A program made the translations under genes and the position numbers. DNA of 7,906 bases from Acidobacteriota bacterium (lineage in GTDB: Bacteria > Acidobacteriota > Vicinamibacteria > Marinacidobacterales > SMYC01), in assembly GCA_029263435.1 (NCBI GenBank), contig JAJCXL010000305.1:1-7906 (forward strand), given 5' to 3'. Under the pieces are notes generated by a model. The model worked only from the letters and a program-made list of their open reading frames with translations, was not told the origin of the DNA and ran no database searches. Below, in pieces: positions 1 through 5,628 of this stretch. Position 1 is the first letter of the stretch, and every line of letters starts with the position of its first letter.

Positions 1-398
1 AGGGCGCTGTGGCCCGCGTAGAGAGCTCCCGCGAGCGTGAGGCCCACCGACAGCAACACCGTCTCGATCACGAGCGCGCGAACGGGGCGAGTCCGGTACA
101 AGAACCCGCTCCTGAGAACGCCCGTGACGAATACCACTCCCAAGACGAGGGCCGTCGGCCCGGGCGCAACGAGCGCCACGACACCACCGAGCGCGAGCGC
201 CCCTAGCCCCACGCGCAACCCCCGGGAGCGTTGCGACGCGACCGCAAAGAGGTAGGCCGCTCCGAGCGCTAGGCACCCGATGCTCAACGAGGCCCTCCCG
301 GGAACGCCCTCAGCGGCCATCCACGCCGGCACCGTCAGCAGTCCGGCGAACGCCGCGAAGGAGAGGCTCGCGACGAAGCCGTCCCTGCGGGCCGTCAC
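1..398 (-). CDS. Polytopic membrane protein, 3' end beyond window
   Basis: The frame is open from a GTG at 396-398 to the left edge, giving 132 residues with no stop. The protein is strongly hydrophobic. About five possible membrane segments are visible, at roughly residues 9-28, 36-54, 61-78, 82-95 and 108-128, separated by short Arg-rich turns such as SQRSRG and YRTRP. The start codon shares the tetranucleotide GTGA with the stop of the upstream pspA-like gene, and GGGAGAG lies five bases before it inside that gene, which indicates translational coupling. I do not recognise the family. From context it may be a membrane partner of the PspA-like and vWA proteins, but that is inference. That it is a real membrane protein gene is fairly sure; its function and full length are unknown. 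Confidence 0.72.
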   Translation of the reverse strand, partial: MTARRDGFVASLSFAAFAGLLTVPAWMAAEGVPGRASLSIGCLALGAAYLFAVASQRSRGLRVGLGALALGGVVALVAPGPTALVLGVVFVTGVLRSGFLYRTRPVRALVIETVLLSVGLTLAGALYAGHSA

Positions 399-979
399 GG
401 TTGCTCTCCCTTCACGCCCTTGCCTCCTTTGCCGTCTTTGCCACCCTTGATAGACGCCCGGCTGCGGCGGAGAAGCTCGAGCTCCACCTCCTCGTCCGCG
501 ACGATGGGGTCGTAGCCCGACCAGAGGTCGTCGCCGCGCTCCCGCGCCGCGGTTTGGTCGAGATGAGTCTTGACTCGACAGCGGAGCTCTTGAAACTCGG
601 TCTCATGCTCTCCGAGCGTTTCCGCGAGGCTCTCCCGCTCCGAGACACCTCGCTCGAGCCGATGGTCGATATAGGCCAATCGACGTTTCAGCGGGATCCG
701 TTTCTTGATCGCGTAGCGGGCGAGCGCTTCCTTGTCTCCCTCGAGCGCAATCGTGATGTCCTCCTCGAGTCCTCTCAGTGTGATCTCGAGCCCCTTTCTC
801 TCTTCTTCCAGGTTTTTCTCCTCCGTTTCGAGTGCTTCGAGCCGGGCACGCTTGCGATGCAGCTCTAGCTCGGCTTCTCGTAGGTGCTGCCTCAGCAGAA
901 GCGAGCGGTCCTCCACGGTATCGACGACGCCATGAGCGTCGGCTTTCACGAGTGTGGCGATGCGGTCCATCAGTCCCAT
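395..979 (-). CDS. pspA: PspA/IM30 (phage-shock protein A) family protein
   Basis: This encodes 194 residues of almost entirely charged helix, matching the PspA/IM30/Vipp1 fold of membrane-repair and envelope-stress proteins that act on the cytoplasmic face of the inner membrane. The N-terminus MGLMDRIATLVKADAHGVVD matches the PspA amphipathic helix and is followed by the conserved VED turn near residue 24. A long coiled coil runs from about 26 to 148 and includes ALARYAIKKR, the position of the PspA ARxAL(I/x)xK segment. An acidic helix near 162-172 resembles the last PspA helix. It is shorter than E. coli PspA (222 residues) and ends in an unusual Gly/Lys tail (about 178-191). I chose the ATG at 979 because AGGAGG (986-991) lies six bases upstream; an in-frame ATG at 1021 would overlap the vWA gene and has no PspA-like sequence. 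The gene symbol is by family, not proven orthology. Confidence 0.88.
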   Translation of the reverse strand: MGLMDRIATLVKADAHGVVDTVEDRSLLLRQHLREAELELHRKRARLEALETEEKNLEEERKGLEITLRGLEEDITIALEGDKEALARYAIKKRIPLKRRLAYIDHRLERGVSERESLAETLGEHETEFQELRCRVKTHLDQTAARERGDDLWSGYDPIVADEEVELELLRRSRASIKGGKDGKGGKGVKGEQP

Positions 980-985
980 GTCGTC

Positions 986-991
986 CCTCCT
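986..991 (-). promoter_or_regulatory. Ribosome binding site of the pspA-like gene
   Basis: On the minus strand a perfect AGGAGG lies between the vWA stop codon (993-995) and the ATG at 979, with a six-base spacer. It decides the start of the PspA-like protein against the longer reading from 1021. Confidence 0.85.
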
Positions 992-992
992 C

Positions 993-2435
993 TCACTTCG
1001 GTGCTTTCTTGCTACCGGCACGGCGCCCGTCCCAAGACGAGGCCTGTCTTTGCTTGCTCATGCGGTTCTGTTTGAGCTCCTGGTCCGCTCCGGTAAACGC
1101 GTCTTCGACTTCCCTCGCCAGGCTCTTGAGCTCGTCCAGGTTGCGCTCGACGACGGGGCTCGCGAGTGCCTCGTTCATTTCGCCGTTTCGGACGCGGTAG
1201 GACTCGATCGCGCGCTCGGCCTCCTGCCTCGCACCCTTTTTGACGGCGAGAGCTACCTCTTCTTGCAGCCGGTTGTAGTCCTCCTCGACCACCGAAGCTT
1301 CCCAGACTTCCTTGTCTACGGAAGCGAGCATCCGTTCCCGGTCCGGGACACAGGCGACCATAGGCCTGCCCGACAGCGTGCGGCTGCTGCGCTCCCCATC
1401 GGCGGTGTAGCGGAGCACGAACGCTCCCAGGCCATGCTCACCGAGCGTATCGACCGGCACGGATAGCGTCACCCAGATCTCTCGCTGCTGTCCCGCGAAT
1501 AATGAACCGGGGCGAAAGCGAACCAGATTTCCTTCGCGCTCGAGGGGATAGCCCGCCGCATCGAGAACACTCACGCCTTCGCCGGGCTCGATCTCGATGT
1601 CGACACCGGTCGCCACTGTCATGCGCGTCGCTTCGAACTCACGCGCGAATACGCTCGCGAGGTCCTGAGTGCTCTCCAAGTAATAGTAATTACCGGTCCC
1701 GGCATCCGCCAGCCCACTCATGAGATATTCGTTGAAGTCGGCACCGATACCTATCGCGGACATCACGTATTCGCGCTTGGCGGCTCTTCGCGCGCGATGA
1801 GTCAAACCCTCGAAGCTCGCATCGCCTTCGTTCGCGAGTCCGTCGGAGAGAAGAATCACTCGACTCGCGCGACCTCCCGAACGCTCGGCAAGAGTCTCGA
1901 GCGCGAGCTCGATCCCGCCACTCATGTTCGTGCCGCCACCCGCGGCCACTCGGCTCGTGATCCGTCGCCAGCCGTCTCTCGCTTTCGACGTCGCCGCCGA
2001 TAGCGGGATATCCAGCCGAGCTTCAGAAGAGTAGGAAACGAGAGCGAACCGGTCTCGCTCGTCCAGCTGCAAGAACAGCTCTTCTACCGCCCGACGCGCG
2101 TAGTCGATCTTCGTTCCTTCCATCGAGCCGGAACGGTCGAGGACGACGAGGACGTCTGTCGGCACCCGCGTCGCAGCCGAGACCAAACTCGGCTCCGCGC
2201 CGACCAGGAGCTTCATGCGCACTTGGCCATCGCCACCTTGAACCACCGCACCGCGGCTGAGCTGGCCGGTGAACGAGATCGGCCCAGCCGAGCCGGACGT
2301 GAAGTGCACCCGTCGGGTAGAGCTCTCTCCCGACGGGGTCATGCCAATCGCGGCAACGACCGTGGCCGCTGCGAGCGCCGCCACGGCAATCAGCGAAGTC
2401 TGGCTTCGTTTCTTCGAGTGATTTCTATCGCTCAT
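993..2435 (-). CDS. Membrane-anchored or secreted von Willebrand factor A (vWA) domain protein
   Basis: The product is 480 residues. The N-terminus is basic (SDRNHSKKRS), then one hydrophobic segment at about 14-31, so the bulk is predicted outside the inner membrane as an anchored or exported protein. A beta-rich stretch (about 45-90) precedes the vWA domain (about 94-270). The metal-binding MIDAS site is complete: DRSGS at D100-S104, T169 in GGGTNMSGG, and D198 in LLSDGLANEG. A second beta region (about 275-360) follows. A charged helical C-terminus (about 385-461) ends in a basic tail. The layout is like Ca-activated chloride channel/YfbK-type vWA proteins. vWA domains usually bind protein ligands through a divalent metal; the ligand here is unknown. 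It sits 13 bases before the pspA-like gene in the same direction, so a joint envelope role is inferred. The ATG at 2435 was chosen because GGAGAA precedes it by five bases; an upstream reading from 2507 has no such site. Confidence 0.9.
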   Translation of the reverse strand: MSDRNHSKKRSQTSLIAVAALAAATVVAAIGMTPSGESSTRRVHFTSGSAGPISFTGQLSRGAVVQGGDGQVRMKLLVGAEPSLVSAATRVPTDVLVVLDRSGSMEGTKIDYARRAVEELFLQLDERDRFALVSYSSEARLDIPLSAATSKARDGWRRITSRVAAGGGTNMSGGIELALETLAERSGGRASRVILLSDGLANEGDASFEGLTHRARRAAKREYVMSAIGIGADFNEYLMSGLADAGTGNYYYLESTQDLASVFAREFEATRMTVATGVDIEIEPGEGVSVLDAAGYPLEREGNLVRFRPGSLFAGQQREIWVTLSVPVDTLGEHGLGAFVLRYTADGERSSRTLSGRPMVACVPDRERMLASVDKEVWEASVVEEDYNRLQEEVALAVKKGARQEAERAIESYRVRNGEMNEALASPVVERNLDELKSLAREVEDAFTGADQELKQNRMSKQRQASSWDGRRAGSKKAPK

Positions 2436-2440
2436 ATCCG

Positions 2441-2446
2441 TTCTCC
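2441..2446 (-). promoter_or_regulatory. Ribosome binding site of the vWA gene
   Basis: Minus-strand GGAGAA lies five bases before the ATG at 2435. It supports this start rather than the reading that begins at 2507 inside the heptamer array. Confidence 0.7.
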
Positions 2447-2480
2447 ATGCGTTTGGGGTTTGGTTTTGATTCACACATCG

Positions 2481-2490
2481 GTTGTACAAC
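2481..2490. promoter_or_regulatory. Perfect 10-base palindrome, possible operator
   Basis: GTTGTACAAC is its own reverse complement. It lies between the heptamer array and the vWA start, and its last six bases on the minus strand (TACAAC) could serve as the -10 element of the vWA promoter, 12 bases after the last leftward heptamer. It may be a dimeric-regulator site or a chance palindrome. Confidence 0.35.
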
Positions 2491-2498
2491 GCGACGGC

Positions 2499-2526
2499 GC
2501 AAAACACTGCAAAACCCGAGTAAAAG
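2499..2526 (-). repeat. Three phased heptamers facing the vWA operon (putative response-regulator box)
   Basis: Read on the minus strand, CTTTTAC (2520-2526), GTTTTGC (2509-2515) and GTTTTGC (2499-2505) follow one another with periods of 11 and 10 bases, one helical turn each. OmpR/PhoB-family regulators bind head-to-tail repeats with about this spacing. The set points toward the vWA gene, about 65 bases upstream of its start. Confidence 0.55.
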
Positions 2527-2538
2527 GGACACTCGCCG

Positions 2539-2556
2539 GTTTTACTTTCGTTTTAC
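2539..2556 (+). repeat. Two phased heptamers facing the two-component operon (putative response-regulator box)
   Basis: GTTTTAC occurs at 2539-2545 and again at 2550-2556, separated by four bases, an exact 11-base period. This is the geometry of PhoB/OmpR-type direct repeats (seven-base half-site, four-base spacer). It lies 27 bases before the longest possible start of the adjacent OmpR-family regulator gene, so autoregulation is the likely role. AGTAAAA/TTTTACT (2519-2525 and 2540-2546) also makes an inverted repeat, because the left and right sets are mirror copies. Confidence 0.6.
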
Positions 2557-2595
2557 GAAAGGCTCGTTCGAGACGTCGGTACAATGGAACGAAAG

Positions 2596-3312
2596 ATGCC
2601 CAAACCGAAGATCCTTCTCGTCGAGGACGAAGCGTCCATCCGAGAAGGAGTGTGCGACGTGCTCGCCTATCACGGTTATCAGCCGGCTTTCGCAGAGTCA
2701 GGCCCCGACGGTCTCGCGCGCGCCACGAACGAAGATTTCCCGTTGGTCTTGCTCGACGTGATGCTGCCCGGCATGAGTGGGCTCGACGTCTGCAAGGCTC
2801 TGCGCGCGAACGATCCCAACCAGCTCATACTGATGCTCACCGCCAAAGGCTCCGAGGACGACATCATCGCGGGCTTTGGGGCCGGAGCGGACGACTATGT
2901 GACGAAACCGTTCTCGGTGCGCGAGCTCGTCGTTCGGGTCGAGGCACTGCTCAGGCGAGCGGCTCCACCAGCGACGATGCCCGACGTGTTCCAGTTCGGC
3001 GCTTGGCGCATCGATCCTTCGCTGCGGGTCGCGCAAAAAGATGAAACGTCGAGCGCTCCTGTGGTTAGCGATCCGATAGAGGTCGACCTGACGGCTCGCG
3101 AAGTCGCGCTGCTCTCAGTTTTCGTTCGGGAGAAAGGCCGGATCGTCAGCCGGCGACGGCTGCTCGCCGACGTTTGGCAGATGGCGGGCGCGGATGATGT
3201 CGAGACGCGCACGGTCGATATGCACATCGCCAAGCTACGAAAAAAAATAGGCGGAGGCCGCGAGGCTCTCATCGAGACCGTGCGTGGCGCCGGTTATCGA
3301 TTCTCGGGCTGA
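2596..3312 (+). CDS. OmpR/PhoB-family DNA-binding response regulator
   Basis: The product is 238 residues. The N-terminal receiver domain (about 4-118) has the acidic pair E10-D11, the phosphoacceptor D54 in LLDVMLPGMSG, T82 and K104 (the VTKPF motif). The C-terminal winged helix (about 155-237) has the usual LTAREVALL, the recognition-helix region RTVDMHIAKLRKKIG, and the terminal VRGAGYRF hairpin. The linker just before LTARE is about ten residues longer than usual (KDETSSAPVVSDP). Start choice: ATG 2596 has GGAA six bases upstream and gives the typical MPKPKILLVEDE opening. An in-frame ATG at 2584 would add MERK, but its only candidate Shine-Dalgarno sequence is weak and badly spaced. The histidine kinase gene starts eight bases after the stop, so the two form a pair. 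Likely targets are the heptamers just upstream, controlling both its own operon and the divergent vWA-pspA operon (inference). Confidence 0.95.
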   Translation: MPKPKILLVEDEASIREGVCDVLAYHGYQPAFAESGPDGLARATNEDFPLVLLDVMLPGMSGLDVCKALRANDPNQLILMLTAKGSEDDIIAGFGAGADDYVTKPFSVRELVVRVEALLRRAAPPATMPDVFQFGAWRIDPSLRVAQKDETSSAPVVSDPIEVDLTAREVALLSVFVREKGRIVSRRRLLADVWQMAGADDVETRTVDMHIAKLRKKIGGGREALIETVRGAGYRFSG

Positions 3313-3320
3313 GCGTCATC

Positions 3321-5144
3321 ATGACCCAAACCGCAAAGCTCCGACTCGCTTTCGGAAGCCTTGCGATCGTGCTCATCGTGCCGCTCGGTCTCGTTATCCA
3401 GCGCGCCCTCGAAAGCGAGCGCGCGGAGCGCGAGCGCGTGCACGAGGCGGTCGCGGAGCGGATCCTAGATGAGATGGAGCGAGAGCTGAACGCGTTTCTA
3501 GCCCGCGAAGAGGAGCGCCCGTTCGAGCACTATCGCAACGTCGTGCTTCCCAACCAGGCGCTGTCCGCCGGTTCTCCGCCGACGTTGTCGCCCCTCGCCG
3601 AGGCTCCTGGTGAGCCTTTCATCGTCGGCTACTTTCAGATCGAGCCGGATGGCACCGTGACCAGCCCGAGAAACGTCGGTTCGCCGGAGTCGCAACGAGA
3701 GATCGATGAGATCATCCAAACCGTAGGCGACCATTGGCAACAACGAAGGGCAACCACGCGCAACGCTTCGCCTCCCGTCGAGCTCGACGAGAACAAGCAA
3801 GGTCCGGTCGCACGAAAGCAAGGCCCGGAGAGCGAGAGTGCGTTTCGCGAGCTCAACCGCGCCGCCACCGATCGCCAGGAACGCGTCGCCAAAGTGAGCC
3901 AAGCTCCAGCCGCGAACGTGTATAGCTTCTCGAGCGAAGAGGAGGATGAGGTCCTTCAACAAAGCCTCGACAATGCCGCACCGGCGATCACGCGCTCATT
4001 CGAACGAGCCGTCGAAGACACCCTCCAGAAGAAAGCGAACGAGTCCATCGATGTCCGGCTGGAGCCAATGATGGGAAGCGCGATGGCGGCGCAACGGATG
4101 ATGCTCTATCGCACTGTCGTCATCGACCAGTCCGTCTATCGTCAGGGCATCTTGATCGACACCGGCGCATTGACCGGCTGGCTCGGAGAGCGCGTCCTAA
4201 AGACGAGCGCCCTGAAGCGCTCCGTTCGGATCCTCGACGGCGACGAAGAGCTCTCGCTTTCGGAGCTCGGCGCAAGCTTTTCGTTCGACCACCGATTCGC
4301 CGACCCGTTCTCTCCGGTCACGAGCGTCATCGTGCTCGAGCCCCTGCCGGAGCTCGCCGCCTCGAGTTATCTCGTCACCCTAGCCGCATTGCTATTGCTC
4401 ACCGCGACGGTCGGCCTTTTTTCGATCTATCGGATGGTGGCCGTCGCCATCTCCTTCGCCGAGAGACGACAGAATTTTGTCTCGGCCGTATCGCACGAGC
4501 TCAAGACCCCGCTCACGGCGATCCGGATGTACGGAGAAATGCTTCGCGACCAGCTCGTCCTCTCGGAAGACAAGCGACAACGCTACTACGTCCTCATCAC
4601 GGCCGAGACCGAACGCTTGTCACGACTGGTGGACAATGTGCTCGAGCTCGGCCGTCTGGAGCGCGAGGAGCACCCCCTCCAAACGACCTCTGACGACGTC
4701 GGGCCATTGCTCGAAGAGGCCATCGCCGTCATCGCTCCTCACGCGGAGACCGAAGGGTTTCAACTTCAGCTCGACATTGCGCCCGGTCTACCGTCTGTCC
4801 GCTTCGAGCGCGACGCGCTCTCTCAAGTGGTGTTCAATCTTCTCGATAACGCCGTCAAATACGGACGGAGCGAGAGCTCTCCTCGGATTCGCCTGACAGC
4901 GAAGCGGCATCCGACCGGCGTCGACATCAAGGTCGAAGATGACGGGCCAGGGGTCGCCGTCGAGCACGTCCCCCACATCTTCGACGCCTTCTACCGGGCG
5001 GAATCGGAGCTGACCCGCACGGCAAAGGGCACCGGCATCGGACTCGCTCTCGTCAAGGATCTGGTTGGGAGGATGGGTGGCCAGGTCAGCGCGCGAAACC
5101 GAACGGAGGGCGGCTTCACCGTTCGCGTGCGACTGTTCTCCTGA
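3321..5144 (+). CDS. Membrane sensor histidine kinase without HAMP domain
   Basis: The product is 607 residues. Transmembrane segment 1 is at about 10-27 and segment 2 at about 348-370, enclosing a sensor region of about 320 residues in the periplasm. The sensor is charged and partly coiled coil (ALESERAERE, AVEDTLQKKANES) with no domain I can name. There is no HAMP linker: only about 20 residues separate the membrane from the HisKA H-box, SHELKTPLTAIR with phosphoacceptor H392. The HATPase_c domain is complete: N-box NLLDNAVKY (N506-N510), G1 DDGPG (540-544), F-box FDAFYRAE and G2 GTGIGLAL (570-577). It should autophosphorylate and pass phosphate to D54 of the regulator encoded eight bases upstream. 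ATG 3321 is preceded by a weak GAG that overlaps the regulator's stop, which suggests translational coupling. The signal is unknown; envelope stress is inferred from the divergent pspA-like gene. Confidence 0.95.
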   Translation: MTQTAKLRLAFGSLAIVLIVPLGLVIQRALESERAERERVHEAVAERILDEMERELNAFLAREEERPFEHYRNVVLPNQALSAGSPPTLSPLAEAPGEPFIVGYFQIEPDGTVTSPRNVGSPESQREIDEIIQTVGDHWQQRRATTRNASPPVELDENKQGPVARKQGPESESAFRELNRAATDRQERVAKVSQAPAANVYSFSSEEEDEVLQQSLDNAAPAITRSFERAVEDTLQKKANESIDVRLEPMMGSAMAAQRMMLYRTVVIDQSVYRQGILIDTGALTGWLGERVLKTSALKRSVRILDGDEELSLSELGASFSFDHRFADPFSPVTSVIVLEPLPELAASSYLVTLAALLLLTATVGLFSIYRMVAVAISFAERRQNFVSAVSHELKTPLTAIRMYGEMLRDQLVLSEDKRQRYYVLITAETERLSRLVDNVLELGRLEREEHPLQTTSDDVGPLLEEAIAVIAPHAETEGFQLQLDIAPGLPSVRFERDALSQVVFNLLDNAVKYGRSESSPRIRLTAKRHPTGVDIKVEDDGPGVAVEHVPHIFDAFYRAESELTRTAKGTGIGLALVKDLVGRMGGQVSARNRTEGGFTVRVRLFS

Positions 5145-5227
5145 GCGCGCGGCGTCGTCCGGGCGCCCCACCCCCTAAAAGAAGAGGCTCCTGGTAGCGA
5201 TAAGCAGAAGCGGAGGAGACCGCCGCG
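5145..5227. other. Intergenic stretch after the histidine kinase
   Basis: This C-rich then purine-rich 83-base segment separates the kinase stop from the next Shine-Dalgarno site. I see no terminator with a strong stem and T-run, and no clear promoter. The only clear element is GGAGGAG at 5212-5218, listed separately. Confidence 0.5.
5212..5218 (+). promoter_or_regulatory. Strong Shine-Dalgarno site before ATG 5228
   Basis: GGAGGAG lies nine bases before the ATG at 5228. It is a good initiation signal, yet the frame it opens ends after 41 Arg/Ser/Pro-rich residues at a TAA (5351-5353). The neighbouring -1 frame is the one that looks coding (see the cysteine-rich entry). Confidence 0.55.
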
Positions 5228-5478
5228 ATGCCGTCCGCTGCCAAAACGCCAACTCCGACGAGTGTTCGTGTTGGCCGACCACGGAATGTACCGCCGATTC
5301 GCAGATCGCCACGGCGGTGGTGGTCGCGAACACGATGCTCGAGCTCGGCTTAAAGACGCTCACCGGGGGCTGTCTCGCCTTCGTGAGCTGCGATGCGTCG
5401 ACCTGGAGCCGGGAGTGTTATGCCAACTCCGCGGCGGTCGGTTGTTTCCGAAGGAGCTTCGGTTGTCGGCCCAGCTGA
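5228..5478 (+). CDS. Possible small cysteine-rich protein with a reading-frame break near its start
   Basis: From about 5239 to the TGA at 5476-5478, the frame starting TGC CAA AAC encodes about 79 residues with nine cysteines (…DECSCWPTTEC…, TGGC, FVSC, RECY, VGCF, FGC), mostly G/C third bases and a hydrophobic middle (IATAVVVANTMLELGLKTL). No ATG, GTG or TTG opens this frame; upstream it runs to a TAA at 5176-5178. The well-placed ATG 5228 is in the +1 frame relative to it. One extra base in the AAAA run at 5243-5246 would join them into an 83-84 residue protein starting MPSAAKNANSDEC. So this is a sequencing indel, a decayed gene, a non-standard start or chance. I see no signal peptide and recognise no family. 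The gene lies upstream of and parallel to a secreted propeller-like protein. Confidence 0.38.
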
Positions 5479-5628
5479 GCGAATGGTTCGTCGACTCCAT
5501 GTCTCAGGCGCAGGCCTACTACAATCTCTGGAAGCCGTCGCCCGTCTCACGCCCCGCGGCTTGCTATGGGTCTTCCAGCAGCCTAAACTGCGGGTCATCC
5601 ACTCAATTCCTAGGAGGAATCTCTCCCC
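5479..5628. other. Leader of the propeller gene, no confident gene
   Basis: This 150-base stretch leads to the propeller gene. One frame (third in phase with 5262) reads plausibly here (SEWFVDSMSQAQAYYNLW, then PAACYGSSSS and LNCG, with about 70 percent G/C third bases). It could continue the cysteine-rich protein through another -1 shift, but it runs on past 5629 into the next gene, so I do not call it. No hairpin terminator was recognised. Confidence 0.35.
5612..5617 (+). promoter_or_regulatory. Ribosome binding site of the propeller-like gene
   Basis: AGGAGG lies eleven bases before ATG 5629 and seventeen before the second ATG (5635), so it favours the first. Confidence 0.7.

Larger units (their letters stand above)
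2436..2595. promoter_or_regulatory. Divergent promoter region between the vWA-pspA operon and the two-component operon
   Basis: The region between the two divergent starts is A/T-richer than its surroundings and must hold the promoters of both operons. It contains a heptamer array (2499-2556), a perfect 10-base palindrome (2481-2490) and a G/T-rich run (2451-2469) that would be the untranslated leader of the vWA transcript. I see no convincing sigma70 -35/-10 pair for either direction. Possible -10 elements are TACAAC on the minus strand (2481-2486), inside the palindrome, and TACAAT on the plus strand (2580-2585). The latter is too close to the regulator's start to be comfortable. Confidence 0.75.

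Noticed and set aside
401..868. A 155-codon plus-strand frame antisense to the pspA-like gene
   Set aside because: The minus strand has a clear PspA sequence with a ribosome binding site; the plus frame is its shadow.
2580..2585. TACAAT as the -10 of the two-component operon
   Set aside because: It would put the transcript start at about 2592, leaving almost no leader and excluding the GGAA before ATG 2596. No -35 fits. It is kept only as a possibility in the promoter entry.
2223..3044. A 273-codon plus-strand open frame across the vWA start, the promoter region and the regulator
   Set aside because: It is very Arg/His-rich, shadows two well-supported genes and crosses the divergent promoter. 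The regulator and vWA frames have full domain motifs.
5145..5180. Rho-independent terminator after the histidine kinase
   Set aside because: The G/C-rich stretch gives only short imperfect stems and is followed by C and A runs, not T's.
5175..5363. A 62-codon minus-strand frame starting with GTG
   Set aside because: It shares the same wobble positions as the cysteine-rich plus frame, so G/C bias cannot separate them. It has no clear initiation signal and is opposite in direction to its neighbours.
5228..5478. Identification of the Cys-rich frame as QhpC or a methylamine dehydrogenase light chain
   Set aside because: The characteristic motifs of those families (for example the DPGWEVD and CSCCGG types) are absent, so only a layout resemblance remains.
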